A stretch of 64,000 bases of DNA from Fluviicola sp. (GTDB lineage: Bacteria > Bacteroidota > Bacteroidia > Flavobacteriales_D > Crocinitomicaceae), in the NCBI GenBank assembly GCA_029866325.1, contig JARWZO010000019.1, positions 434,001 through 498,000 of the forward strand. The letters run 5' to 3'. Positions 41,595-50,140 of this stretch are shown piece by piece. Position 1 is the first letter of the stretch; each line of letters starts with the position of its first letter. The notes beneath the pieces are model-generated. The model was not told the origin of the DNA. It saw nothing but the letters and a program-made list of their open reading frames with translations, and did not search any database. A program made the translations under genes and the position numbers.

Positions 41595-41923
41595 AACAAG
41601 GCGAAATTTGGTATGTCGATTTAAATCCTATCAAAGGAAGCGAACAAGCCGGTATGCGCCCAGTGGTAATCATTAGTGGCAATTTGATGAACACCTATCT
41701 CAATGTGGTGATTTGTTGTCCGCTTACATCAAAAGTGAAGAACTACAAAGGAAATGTTGTGTTGACACCTTCAAACACCAATAACCTGGAATTACCTTCC
41801 GAAATCCTGACATTTCACATTCGCTCTATTTCCAAAGAACGATTGATTCGGAAGATGGGCAGCATTTCTAAAAGGGAACTTCAGCAAATTCACTTAGGGT
41901 TAAATGAAATTCTAACGTATTAA
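41591..41923 (+). CDS. MazF/PemK-type mRNA endoribonuclease toxin
   Basis: 110 residues. MKQGEIWYVDLNPIKGSEQAGMRPVVIIS is the canonical MazF/PemK start, with GSEQAGMRPV carrying the Arg of the active site. VICCPLTSKVKNYKGNVVL holds the conserved (C)PLT segment with the catalytic Thr. SEILTFHIRSISKERLIRKMGSIS replaces the usual DQ(I/V)R.. with FHIRSIS. It would cleave mRNA at a short sequence when free of antitoxin. Confidence 0.92.
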   Translation: MKQGEIWYVDLNPIKGSEQAGMRPVVIISGNLMNTYLNVVICCPLTSKVKNYKGNVVLTPSNTNNLELPSEILTFHIRSISKERLIRKMGSISKRELQQIHLGLNEILTY

Positions 41924-42062
41924 CCTCAATTCGATTATAAATCGACTCCTATAGCTTTTACCATTAACCGTTTTTTTCTTTTTAGAAAAACAGGTATTTA
42001 TACGTGGTTCTATCAATGAAGATTTCTATAGGTTTGTTTCGAAACCAAAAAATACTTCACTG

Positions 42063-43400
42063 ATGAAAAAAAATGTATTCTATCTATGTCTTTTATTGGG
42101 CGGAACGATTGCGCTGCTGGCAAATTGCGGTGGCGAAGGAAGTTCAACAACGGATGTAACTACGCAAGAAACCGGAACCGTTGCACCCGACCCCGATTGC
42201 GTTACCGCTCCGGCGAGCTGGTTTAAAGGACCTACAACTGCGGCTCCGAGCGATTATGGACCTTTCTCTGATACGTCAACCACTACCGATTGTGATTTCC
42301 ACCTTTGGTCGTGGCAAAAATTTTTGTCGCTTACACGGTCTGATAAAAAACTTGCCCCGTTTGAAGATTTAATCCAAGTGGATAATGATTTAAACAAAAT
42401 GGGGAAACAACTAAATCTGATTGATAGCAGTCAAGCTGGGTCTGGAGGAACGCTTTACGATAAAAACAACCGTGCTGTTCATTACTCTATCTACTTGAAT
42501 GATTCAATGTATGCTTTCCAAACAAGGATGCTTCCTGTTTTCAAAAAGAACTTGAATAATTTAAAAGCAAAAGGTTTGGATACCTTAAACTATCCGGTTG
42601 GATGCATCGAAATCAAGGCTTCATGGGTGCTTACCTCAGGTATTCCAAAAGGAACAATCCAGGATTATTACATCAGCACAGCTACTTTAAACGGTAAACC
42701 CGTTCAAGTAGCGCTGATCGGAATGCACATTGTAGGAAGAGTTGACAAGCATCCGGAATTGGTTTGGGCAACGTTTGAGCATGAAGGTCTGGCACCGGAT
42801 TATGATTGGAGTAACTCCAACACAAATCAAGTATTAAGTAAAAATGACTTTGTGTTTTACAACGCAAATACTACTGCCAATAATTGCCCTATGAACAACA
42901 ATGCAAAGAGTGCGGTTGGATTCACCAATATTTTCAATTTCTATAAATTGGGAATGCCTCAAAGCTACAACAATAGCGCTGTGCCTTCTTCAAGAGACTT
43001 GAGCAATAACGCCAATATTGTTGCATTAAACAAAAGTGTAAAGGCGCAGTTGAGCAACGATACCGGACCTTGGTCTATGTATTTTTACAAAGGTTCTATT
43101 TGGCTCAATGATCCTGACGATTCCAATTTCCAACCGGGTGATGGCAATATCGGAAGCCTGACCAATGCCTCGCTGCGCGGATCTAGAGCAATCGGCAATA
43201 TCTCAATGGAAACCTTCGTTCAAAATCAAAGCTCTAAAAGCATCAACAGCGGTTCTATGAATTGCTTCGATTGTCATGGTACTTCTGACTTTAAGAATAA
43301 GGTAAACGGCCAACCGGCAGCATACAACCTGGCGCTTAGTCACTTGTTCATGAACGCACTTTCCAATTACGGACTCAAAAAGCCGATCAAATCGGAATAA
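42063..43400 (+). CDS. Lipoprotein with single CxxCH heme-binding motif
   Basis: 445 residues. The lipoprotein signal MKKNVFYLCLLLGGTIALLANC ends at Cys22, followed by a Gly/Ser/Thr-rich linker. Near the C-terminus MNCFDCHGTSD (about 401-406) is a c-type heme attachment motif. Other conserved-looking segments are SWQKFLSLTRSD, IEIKASWVLTSG, IGMHIVGRVDKHPELVWATFEHEG and TNIFNFYK. I recall related uncharacterised cytochrome-like proteins sharing VWATFEH. Probably periplasmic or outer-membrane anchored, with an electron-transfer or redox role. It stands alone; TAGGTTTG at 42029-42036 is a possible -7 box. Confidence 0.8.
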   Translation: MKKNVFYLCLLLGGTIALLANCGGEGSSTTDVTTQETGTVAPDPDCVTAPASWFKGPTTAAPSDYGPFSDTSTTTDCDFHLWSWQKFLSLTRSDKKLAPFEDLIQVDNDLNKMGKQLNLIDSSQAGSGGTLYDKNNRAVHYSIYLNDSMYAFQTRMLPVFKKNLNNLKAKGLDTLNYPVGCIEIKASWVLTSGIPKGTIQDYYISTATLNGKPVQVALIGMHIVGRVDKHPELVWATFEHEGLAPDYDWSNSNTNQVLSKNDFVFYNANTTANNCPMNNNAKSAVGFTNIFNFYKLGMPQSYNNSAVPSSRDLSNNANIVALNKSVKAQLSNDTGPWSMYFYKGSIWLNDPDDSNFQPGDGNIGSLTNASLRGSRAIGNISMETFVQNQSSKSINSGSMNCFDCHGTSDFKNKVNGQPAAYNLALSHLFMNALSNYGLKKPIKSE

Positions 43401-43428
43401 ACGGAAAACCACTTCACGTATATACTAA

Positions 43429-43460
43429 AAGAGGCTGTCTTACGAATCAGACAGCCTCTT
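43429..43460. terminator. Hairpin between convergent genes
   Basis: AAGAGGCTGTCT and AGACAGCCTCTT form a perfect 12-bp stem with an 8-base loop, between the convergent genes ending at 43400 and 43485. The T tract is short on both sides. Confidence 0.75.
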
Positions 43461-43484
43461 GCTTTAAGGTGTTTTTAGTCAGAA

Positions 43485-43871
43485 TTACCCCAATCGGTCT
43501 TTTCTTACCTGAAGCAGCGCCTCAGATTCGGCGTTATGCTCCTTAAGCGACCAACCATCGGTATTGATTGTTTCTATCCAATTATTATTGGCTGTTTTTC
43601 GGAACACCTGCGCACCTAAACCGTAAACCGAACCAAGTCCTTGTTCTAATTCATTTACGGTCATTTCCGGCGTTATTTCCCAGTCACCCTCTGTATGAAT
43701 TGTCCTGCACTCTCCAATGGTTTTAGTTGCATCCAATTTAAACTTCAATCCTGAAGCGGTTCCGGGTTTATGGAGTTTTGAAAAAAATTCAATTTTCAAA
43801 TAGGGAAATTCGGCACTAAACGCTTCCTGAAGCGATTGCAGTGTGTTTTCGTCTTTTATAATCAGTTTCAT
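43485..43871 (-). CDS. Conserved hypothetical protein, 128 residues
   Basis: A soluble protein without signal or membrane segment. It starts MKLIIKDENTLQSLQEAFSAEFPYLKIEFF and contains TIGECRTIHTEGDWEITPEMTVNELEQGLGSVYGLGAQVFRKTANNNWIET. I recall this as a widespread small Bacteroidota family of unknown function. The ATG is only five bases from the left end of a MITE-like element, so its leader and promoter must come from that element or from the uspA operon upstream. Confidence 0.82.
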   Translation of the reverse strand: MKLIIKDENTLQSLQEAFSAEFPYLKIEFFSKLHKPGTASGLKFKLDATKTIGECRTIHTEGDWEITPEMTVNELEQGLGSVYGLGAQVFRKTANNNWIETINTDGWSLKEHNAESEALLQVRKDRLG

Positions 43872-43876
43872 ACTAA

Positions 43877-44037
43877 GAGCCTGTTTAAAATTGTTTGATA
43901 AGATAAATTATTAAGTCATTTTGAGCGAAATGAGGCAGATTTTGGAGCCATAGAGGGCGACTCTGGGGAAAAAATCGAACGAAATTGTAGCCAAAATGGC
44001 TTATAAGAATGAAATCAGAACAAATTTAAACAGGCTC
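43877..44037. mobile_element. MITE-like element, copy 2
   Basis: 161 bp with 20-base terminal inverted repeats, one mismatch: the left end reads agaGCCTGTTTAAAATTGTT and the right end is the reverse complement of GAGCCTGTTTAAATTTGTT. TAA flanks both sides (43874-43876 and 44038-44040), a likely 3-base target duplication. The interior has AAGTCATTTTG against CAAAATGGCTT, so the whole unit can fold. No ORF. The right end overlaps the last codons and stop (GAG CCT GTT TAA) of the uspA gene on the minus strand. Confidence 0.82.
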
Positions 44038-44883
44038 TAAGTCTTCATGAATGGTTAAAAGCGGCAATTCTGCATGGAAAGCCATTTGTTTGGTATTCGG
44101 CTCGCTAAACAAGCGTTCCAGCAAAGAATGATTACGTGGCATCATCACCACCATATCAGCTTTTCGCTCATGTGCAAACGCGTTTATTCCAGCTACAATA
44201 TCAGCGTGTTCAATTTGATGAAAGGTATGCGCAACATTTGCCAATACATGATCCAAATGCACTCCGGCAATGGCCTCGTCAACAGACGTCATTGAATGTT
44301 CATGTGGCGTAACGTTTAAAATCAACACATGTGCTTTGAATAATTCAGCTAGGTGAACAAGCGGACTCAACTGATCATTTAAATGCTGTACACGCACATA
44401 ATCACAGGCCAAAACAATTTTCTTGATCGGTTGAAAAATGATATCTTTTTCAATAACCACTACCGGACAAGTTGCCAAGTGCATGATTTTGGTAACAGCG
44501 CTGCCAAACAAACGCTCATCCAGGTAACTCGCACCTTTCATTCCCATCACCAATAAATCAACCCGGTGATCCTTCATGTATTGTTCTATTTCTTCAACCG
44601 GACCGCCCTTTACGGTAACCATTTCAACTGTAATCTCTTTTCCGTACGTTGCATGAATATCCGCTTTTAGGTGCTTCAAGGTGTTTTTATACGTTACTTC
44701 CAAATCAGCAGCCGATGGCATCATAAAGGTAACGTCGGTTACAAGATCGGGAACATAATACGCATGAAGGAGCACTATTTTGGCGTGTGTTTTCTTCGCC
44801 AATTGAGCCGCATAATGTACCGCACTGGTAGCACTGTCAGAAAAATCCGTCGGTACCAGGATTGTTTTAAATAAGGTATCCAT
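44026..44883 (-). CDS. Universal stress protein, two Usp domains (A)
   Basis: 285 residues from MDTLFKTILVPTDFSDSATSAVHYA; the seven-codon ORF-track extension is optional. Domain 1 ends with DLLVMGMKGASYLDERLFGSAVTKIMHLATCPVVVIE, which fits the ATP-binding G2xG9GS-like motif only loosely (a Leu/Phe stands before GS). Domain 2 (IKKIVLACDYVRVQHLN to LLTIHEDLEPV) has lost the motif. It is about half identical to the next gene upstream. The final Glu-Pro-Val and stop are encoded by the end of a MITE-like element, so the original C-terminus was probably altered. A CRP/FNR-like site lies 60 bases upstream. Confidence 0.9.
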   Translation of the reverse strand: MDTLFKTILVPTDFSDSATSAVHYAAQLAKKTHAKIVLLHAYYVPDLVTDVTFMMPSAADLEVTYKNTLKHLKADIHATYGKEITVEMVTVKGGPVEEIEQYMKDHRVDLLVMGMKGASYLDERLFGSAVTKIMHLATCPVVVIEKDIIFQPIKKIVLACDYVRVQHLNDQLSPLVHLAELFKAHVLILNVTPHEHSMTSVDEAIAGVHLDHVLANVAHTFHQIEHADIVAGINAFAHERKADMVVMMPRNHSLLERLFSEPNTKQMAFHAELPLLTIHEDLEPV

Positions 44884-44942
44884 AATCGTGTGTGTGTTAT
44901 TCATTTGATCCGTCCCAGCGACATTCGCCGGACGCTTGTTTC

Positions 44943-44956
44943 CTGATTTTAATCAG
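44943..44956. promoter_or_regulatory. CRP/FNR-type site upstream of usp (A)
   Basis: CTGAT-TTTA-ATCAG is a perfect palindrome of the TTGATnnnnATCAA class, 60 bases before the usp start at 44883. A similar site precedes the other usp gene. Regulation by a CRP/FNR-family protein is inferred. Confidence 0.55.
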
Positions 44957-45005
44957 TTGTTAATCAAGTTTTTTAAGTTAAAATTTGCTCTAACTGAATG
45001 TCTGA

Positions 45006-45848
45006 TCAAATCTGAACGATCAACATCGGTGCGTTTCCACGAAAAGCCATCCGTTTGGTTTCAGAGCCAATTATCAAATTATGCAAAAAGGTGTGTTCAT
45101 GTGGTACCATGGTAAGCAAATCAATCTTGTATTTATCAATAAATTCATTCAATCCATGCACCACTTCAGCATCCTGATATTGATGAAATGTATGACTCAC
45201 TCCTTCCAGAGCGTGATCAATGGCAACACCTACAACCGCCTGATCGGGAGTTGGAACTTCCAGCGGATTATCGGCAATATGCAAAATGTAAACATGTGCA
45301 TCCAGCAACTTCACCAACGCTTTAAACGGAGCAAACACTTTTTCAGGATGCTCAATTGTTCGGTAATCACAGGCCAGTGCAATCTGTTTGATCTCTTTGA
45401 AATCGGTTTTTGCTCCAATAGACAAAACCATACATGGAGCTGTTCGCATAACGGAAACGGTAACACTTCCGAATAAATGTTCATCAATAAACCCTTCGCC
45501 CTGCATTCCCATGACAATCAAATCGGCAAAACATTCTTTCGCAAAACGCTTAATCTCATCTTTCGGGAATCCTGGAAGAAACGTGTACGAAACCTTTGAT
45601 GGGTCGCCCAAACGATGAGCTACATCTGCCTGAAGCTTCTCCATTTCTTCACGTATACCGGTTTCAACTTCAAGAATTGATGGCATAACCACCGAAACAT
45701 CGGTGACTACTGTTGGGATGTAATACGTATGAAAAAGGATCAATTTAGCGTTTGCTTTTTTAGCGATTTCCACCGCGAAATCGATTGCATTTGAAACCTT
45801 ATCGGACAAATCCGTAGGGACCAAAATAGTTTGAATAGTTGCTTCCAT
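45006..45848 (-). CDS. Universal stress protein, two Usp domains (B)
   Basis: 280 residues. Domain 1: IQTILVPTDLSDKVSNAIDFAVEIAKKANAKLILFHTYYIP to DLIVMGMQGEGFIDEHLFGSVTVSVMRTAPCMVLSIG, a Usp fold with MGxxGEG..EHLFGSV near the nucleotide site. Domain 2: IKQIALACDYRTIEHPEKVFAPF to FRGNAPMLIVQI. Paralogous to the gene at 44026-44883 along its whole length, so the pair arose by tandem duplication. The gap between them is 122 bases and contains its own regulatory palindrome, so each gene may be transcribed separately. Confidence 0.93.
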   Translation of the reverse strand: MEATIQTILVPTDLSDKVSNAIDFAVEIAKKANAKLILFHTYYIPTVVTDVSVVMPSILEVETGIREEMEKLQADVAHRLGDPSKVSYTFLPGFPKDEIKRFAKECFADLIVMGMQGEGFIDEHLFGSVTVSVMRTAPCMVLSIGAKTDFKEIKQIALACDYRTIEHPEKVFAPFKALVKLLDAHVYILHIADNPLEVPTPDQAVVGVAIDHALEGVSHTFHQYQDAEVVHGLNEFIDKYKIDLLTMVPHEHTFLHNLIIGSETKRMAFRGNAPMLIVQI

Positions 45849-45922
45849 AGTGACGTGTTTTTGTGCTAACCAAAGTTCGTTCTATGGCATCGTGAAAGAT
45901 AGAACTTTCATCAGGCTAAATG

Positions 45923-45936
45923 TTGATTTTTATCAT
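45923..45936. promoter_or_regulatory. CRP/FNR-type site upstream of usp (B)
   Basis: TTGAT-TTTT-ATCAT matches the FNR-type consensus TTGATnnnnATCAA with one mismatch, 75 bases before the usp start at 45848. Confidence 0.55.
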
Positions 45937-46081
45937 AAAATGGCTTTTTTTAACCTATATTTTGAAAGGTAGTATTTCCAAAAACATCTCCCACAGATCA
46001 TCTTGGCAAGCTTTCATTCACAAAAAAGTCCCATTGTTCAAAAAACAGGAAAACTCGGCCAACTAGGTTGAACGGAATAAT

Positions 46082-46089
46082 TAACTTTG
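46082..46089 (+). promoter_or_regulatory. TAnnTTTG -7 box of purL
   Basis: TAACTTTG matches the -7 consensus and sits 18 bases before the purL ATG at 46108. The closest upstream TTG is only 11 bases away, so the -33 element is unclear. No purine riboswitch-like structure was recognised in 45937-46081. Confidence 0.5.
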
Positions 46090-46107
46090 CGCAAACATTC
46101 TTTACCG

Positions 46108-48345
46108 ATGAGTAGCACACTTCAACAAGTAGCAACAGTAGAACAAGCATTAGAACTAGGTTTACGTACCGATGAATTTGAAATGATTCAGGAGATTTTA
46201 GGTCGCACACCGAATTTCACAGAAACAGCCGTTTACTCCGTAATGTGGTCTGAACACTGTTCGTATAAAAATTCTATTTTCTGGTTGAAACAATTGCCGA
46301 AAGACGGTCCGCACATGCTGGTGAAAGCCGGAGAAGAAAATGCCGGATTGGTTGATTTGGGCGACGGTATAGGTTGCGTATTCAAAATCGAATCACACAA
46401 TCACCCGAGTGCATTGGAACCTTACCAAGGCGCTGCAACCGGAGTTGGAGGTATTAACCGCGATATTTTCACCATGGGAGCTCGTCCGGTAGCGCAATTG
46501 AACTCATTGCGTTTCGGTGACATCAAAGAAGATCGCACCAAATGGCTAGTGAAAGGTGTTGTGAAAGGAATCGGTGATTACGGAAATGCATTCGGTATTC
46601 CGATTGTGGGTGGCGAGGTATTTTTCGATAAATCATACAACCAAAACCCATTGGTAAATGCCTTTTCTGCAGGTATCATCGATACGAAAAAAGTGATTTC
46701 AGCTAAAGCGAAAGGTCCCGGAAATCCGGTTTACATTGTAGGTTCTGCCACAGGTAAAGACGGAATTGCAGGTGCCGCCTTTGCGTCGAAAGATATTACC
46801 GAAGAATCCGCTAATGATTTACCATCGGTGCAAGTGGGCGATCCGTTCATGGAGAAATTATTATTGGAAGCAACGATGGAATTGTCGATGACCGATGCAA
46901 TTGTTGGTATGCAAGACATGGGAGCTGCAGGAATTACCTGTTCAACTTGTGAAATGAGCGCCGGCGGTGGTGTGGGAATGGAAATTCACCTCGACCGTGT
47001 TCCAACTCGTCAGGATAATATGTTGCCTTACGAAATCTTACTTTCCGAATCACAAGAACGCATGTTGGTGGTCATTCAAAAAGGAAAAGAAGATGTGGTA
47101 AAAGGCATTTTCGATAAGTGGGATTTGCATGCCGAAGAAATTGGAACGGTAACAGACGATGGTCGTGTTCGCTACTACATGAACGGTGAATTGGTAGGCG
47201 ATGTTCCTGCCGAATCGTTGGTCTTGGGTGGTGGAGCTCCGCAATACCAGCGCGAGTATTCAGAACCTGCTTATTATCAAGAATACAAGAAATTCAACAT
47301 CGATAGTGTAAAACAACCGGAAGACTTGAAAAAAGTGGCTTTCCACTTGTTGAGCCAGCCGAATATCGCTTCAAAACGTTGGGTTTACGAACAATACGAT
47401 TCCATGGTTGGAACCAAAACCATGTCGACCAACCGACCTACAGATGCAGGAATTGTGCACCTGAAAGGAACAGAAAAAGCATTAGCCATGACGGTAGATT
47501 GCAACTCACGCTACGTCAATGCTGATCCCGAGGTCGGAACTGCGATTGCCGTTTCGGAAGCAGCACGTAATATCGTGGTTTCGGGTGGTATTCCAAGTGC
47601 AATTACCAACTGTTTGAACTTCGGAAATCCTTACAATCCTGAATCTTACTGGCAGTTTGTTGGCGCCATCAAAGGAATGTCGAAAGCATGCTTGAAGTTT
47701 GAAACGCCGGTAACAGGCGGAAATGTTTCCTTCTACAACCAATCAAACATCGGTGGAAAAGAAATTCCGGTATTCCCTACTCCAACGATCGGTATGATTG
47801 GTGTGATTCCGGATAAAACAAAAATCATGTCGCTCGATTTCAAACAAAAAGGCGATTTGATTTTTATTTTGGGTGATACGGTTAATGATATTTCTTCGTC
47901 AGAATACTTGGTGACTTACCATGGAATTGAAGCTTCACCGGCTCCGCATTTCGACTTAGACAAAGAATTTGATTTGCAGGAAGCTGTAAAAGGGTTGATC
48001 GCTATGGAATTGATCAATGCAGCTCACGATTGCGCCGATGGCGGATTGTTTGTTTCGTTGGTGGAAATGTCGATGCCACGCGGTCTTGGATTTGATATCG
48101 TCACCGATTCTGAAGTACGTGAAGATGCCTTCTTGTTTGGTGAAGCTCAAAGTCGTGTTGTGGTAAGTGTTCCGGAAGAAACCGAAGAAGAATTCATCGA
48201 ATTCATGATGGGAAGTGGTGTAAGCTATACCTTACTCGGACACGTTACCAAAGGAAAAATGATGGTCGATGACGAGCATTTCGGATTCATTTCCGAAGCG
48301 AAAGATATCTTCGACAACGCCTTGGGTAAATTGATCGAAGGTTAA
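46108..48345 (+). CDS. purL: Phosphoribosylformylglycinamidine synthase, small PurL type
   Basis: 745 residues from [19 protein letters not shown]; the ORF-track start lies over the promoter box. Small PurL signatures: [133 protein letters not shown] and [16 protein letters not shown]. It converts FGAR to FGAM with ATP and ammonia in purine synthesis. This size needs separate PurQ and PurS partners, which are not in the window. Many other Flavobacteriia have the large fused form. Confidence 0.97.
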   Translation: MSSTLQQVATVEQALELGLRTDEFEMIQEILGRTPNFTETAVYSVMWSEHCSYKNSIFWLKQLPKDGPHMLVKAGEENAGLVDLGDGIGCVFKIESHNHPSALEPYQGAATGVGGINRDIFTMGARPVAQLNSLRFGDIKEDRTKWLVKGVVKGIGDYGNAFGIPIVGGEVFFDKSYNQNPLVNAFSAGIIDTKKVISAKAKGPGNPVYIVGSATGKDGIAGAAFASKDITEESANDLPSVQVGDPFMEKLLLEATMELSMTDAIVGMQDMGAAGITCSTCEMSAGGGVGMEIHLDRVPTRQDNMLPYEILLSESQERMLVVIQKGKEDVVKGIFDKWDLHAEEIGTVTDDGRVRYYMNGELVGDVPAESLVLGGGAPQYQREYSEPAYYQEYKKFNIDSVKQPEDLKKVAFHLLSQPNIASKRWVYEQYDSMVGTKTMSTNRPTDAGIVHLKGTEKALAMTVDCNSRYVNADPEVGTAIAVSEAARNIVVSGGIPSAITNCLNFGNPYNPESYWQFVGAIKGMSKACLKFETPVTGGNVSFYNQSNIGGKEIPVFPTPTIGMIGVIPDKTKIMSLDFKQKGDLIFILGDTVNDISSSEYLVTYHGIEASPAPHFDLDKEFDLQEAVKGLIAMELINAAHDCADGGLFVSLVEMSMPRGLGFDIVTDSEVREDAFLFGEAQSRVVVSVPEETEEEFIEFMMGSGVSYTLLGHVTKGKMMVDDEHFGFISEAKDIFDNALGKLIEG

Positions 48346-48355
48346 TTCCTGAAAG

Positions 48356-48982
48356 ATGGAATTGATCGAACGTTATTTTCCCGAATTAACGGAAAAACAA
48401 CACGCGCAGTTTGCACAACTGAAACCGCTCTACGAAGAGTGGAATGCACAAATCAATGTGATTTCCCGCAAGGATATGGATGATTTCTATGAGCGGCATG
48501 TACTGCACTCTCTCGGAATTGCCAAAATAATGACCTTTACTCCGGGTTCATCCGTACTCGATATCGGAACCGGCGGCGGTTTCCCCGGAATTCCATTGGC
48601 CATTCTGTTCCCCGAAGTGCAATTCCACTTGGTTGATTCCATTGGAAAAAAGATCAAAGTGGTGAATGAAGTTGCTCAGGCGCTTGGATTAACCAATGTG
48701 CGCGCTACACATGCTCGTGCAGAAGACATCAAGGAACAATTCGATTTCATTGTAAGTCGCGCTGTAACAGCCATGTCGGCTTTTCTTCCATGGACCAAAG
48801 GTAAATTCCTGAAACAACACAACAACCCGCTTAAAAATGGTATTTTGTACCTCAAAGGTGGCGATTTGACCGAAGAATTGGCTCCCGTTAAACAATCACT
48901 AAAACTTCATCCGTTGAACACATTCTTTTCGGAGGAGTTCTTTGAAACCAAAGCTGTGGTTTATGTTGATATGAGCAAGTAA
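48356..48982 (+). CDS. rsmG: 16S rRNA (guanine527-N7)-methyltransferase
   Basis: 208 residues. GidB/RsmG pattern: ELTEKQHAQFAQLKPLYEEWNAQINVISRKDMDDFYERHVLHSLG, SAM-binding VLDIGTGGGFPGIPLAILFPEVQFHLVDSIGKKIKVV, and TNVRATHARAEDIKEQFDFIVSRAVTAM. It methylates G527 of 16S rRNA in the 30S decoding region. It starts 10 bases after purL and is likely co-transcribed with it. Confidence 0.95.
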   Translation: MELIERYFPELTEKQHAQFAQLKPLYEEWNAQINVISRKDMDDFYERHVLHSLGIAKIMTFTPGSSVLDIGTGGGFPGIPLAILFPEVQFHLVDSIGKKIKVVNEVAQALGLTNVRATHARAEDIKEQFDFIVSRAVTAMSAFLPWTKGKFLKQHNNPLKNGILYLKGGDLTEELAPVKQSLKLHPLNTFFSEEFFETKAVVYVDMSK

Positions 48983-49027
48983 GATTTTTTTGACTTACAT
49001 TCGTTCATCAACACCAAACATACTACT

Positions 49028-49621
49028 GTGAAACATGACCGTTTTCTGAAACTATTCGTTATGGCACTGTTTGCCACAATTGCCTTGCAGTCATGCGATA
49101 TGAGCAAGTATTATTTCAGGATGCATTCAACTTCAAAAAACAAACACTTTCAAACAGATAGTCGACCAATATCGGTAAAATCTGAATCCTTTAATGCAGC
49201 TGAAAAAAAAGACATTTCAACTACGAGCGATAGCCTTGGGTATTCTTCCTATGACTTAGCAGGAACTGCATTAGATTCTACTCAACTAATAAAAACGCAT
49301 ACCCCAATTAACAGCCCAAAGTTGTTTTTTCAGAAAACAAATGAATTAGAGACTGTGAAGCGCAACACTCAAGCAAAAGAGCAGCATGGCATTTCCACTT
49401 CACAAAAAGCAAAAAGCTCGTTTCCATCAGAAATTGAAATGGCGTCGGTTTTTTTCTTTTTCTTGATGATCTTGATCATCTTTATCGGTATTTGCGTTTT
49501 CTTGATTTCCTGGGTTTTTACTCCCGCAATGCTTGCCTTAAAAATTGCACTTTGGACAATGGCCGGACTAGCTATTTTGCCAATCATTCTATTCCTAATC
49601 GTGCTTTTTTTAAATATCTGA
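49028..49621 (+). CDS. Lipoprotein with C-terminal membrane hairpin
   Basis: 197 residues. The signal MKHDRFLKLFVMALFATIALQSC is lipoprotein-like with Cys23. The middle is hydrophilic and Ser/Thr/Lys-rich. Residues about 137-197 form two strong membrane helices (MASVFFFFLMILIIFIGICVFLISWVF and LALKIALWTMAGLAILPIILFLIVLFLNI). A lipoprotein with two further membrane spans is unusual. I recall small Bacteroidota proteins ending this way, without known function. It follows rsmG by 45 bases. Confidence 0.72.
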   Translation: MKHDRFLKLFVMALFATIALQSCDMSKYYFRMHSTSKNKHFQTDSRPISVKSESFNAAEKKDISTTSDSLGYSSYDLAGTALDSTQLIKTHTPINSPKLFFQKTNELETVKRNTQAKEQHGISTSQKAKSSFPSEIEMASVFFFFLMILIIFIGICVFLISWVFTPAMLALKIALWTMAGLAILPIILFLIVLFLNI

Positions 49622-49658
49622 GTTCCAATCAGCATTGTCTTTAGATTGAAAAATAAGG

Positions 49659-50000
49659 CTAATGATAATAATTCACGCTTCCTTTTTGAGTGAAGGCCTC
49701 ACCATTACTGTATTCACCGGTAACAATAATCGTATAAACACCTGCTTCGGTAGGCTTCCCACTCCAAACATGCGTTAAGTATTCAGATTCGTAAACCTCG
49801 ATTCCCCAACGACTGTAGACCTTCACGTTGGTTTTCTTTACCGCGCAACTGCATAAAATGGATACCGTATAATCAGGTATTTCAGGGTTTTTCGATACCG
49901 CCACTGATTGAGGAAACTTCCATGTGCAGGTGCTTTCGGTTTGAGAAAAAAGAGTTCCGCTGCAGAGCAGAAATAATCCAATGATGATTAATTGTTTCAT
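49659..50000 (-). CDS. Stand-alone T9SS type B sorting-domain protein
   Basis: 113 residues: a signal peptide (MKQLIIIGLFLLCSGTLFSQ) and then little more than one domain. VKVYSRWGIEVYESEYLTHVWSGKPTEAGVYTIIVTGEYSNGEAFTQKGSVNYYH matches the gliding-motility-associated (CHU_C, type B) C-terminal domain: RWG, VWSG, GVY, and KGSV before the end. It would be exported by Sec and then by T9SS, with almost no passenger (about 35 residues with CTWKF and CSC). Role unknown. Confidence 0.8.
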   Translation of the reverse strand: MKQLIIIGLFLLCSGTLFSQTESTCTWKFPQSVAVSKNPEIPDYTVSILCSCAVKKTNVKVYSRWGIEVYESEYLTHVWSGKPTEAGVYTIIVTGEYSNGEAFTQKGSVNYYH

Positions 50001-50140
50001 GCTATAAATGTATAAAAACCTCAGTACAATCCTGCTGACATTCCGTTCGATTTTAGCCTATACTCTCTTCCAACAACAAGACAACCAAACTATTGAATTA
50101 ATCACCTAAAATCCGTAACCTTGTTTTTGAATCCGCATTA

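Noticed and set aside
45937-46107. Purine riboswitch before purL
   Set aside because: No conserved three-way-junction sequence was found; only a -7 promoter box close to the start.
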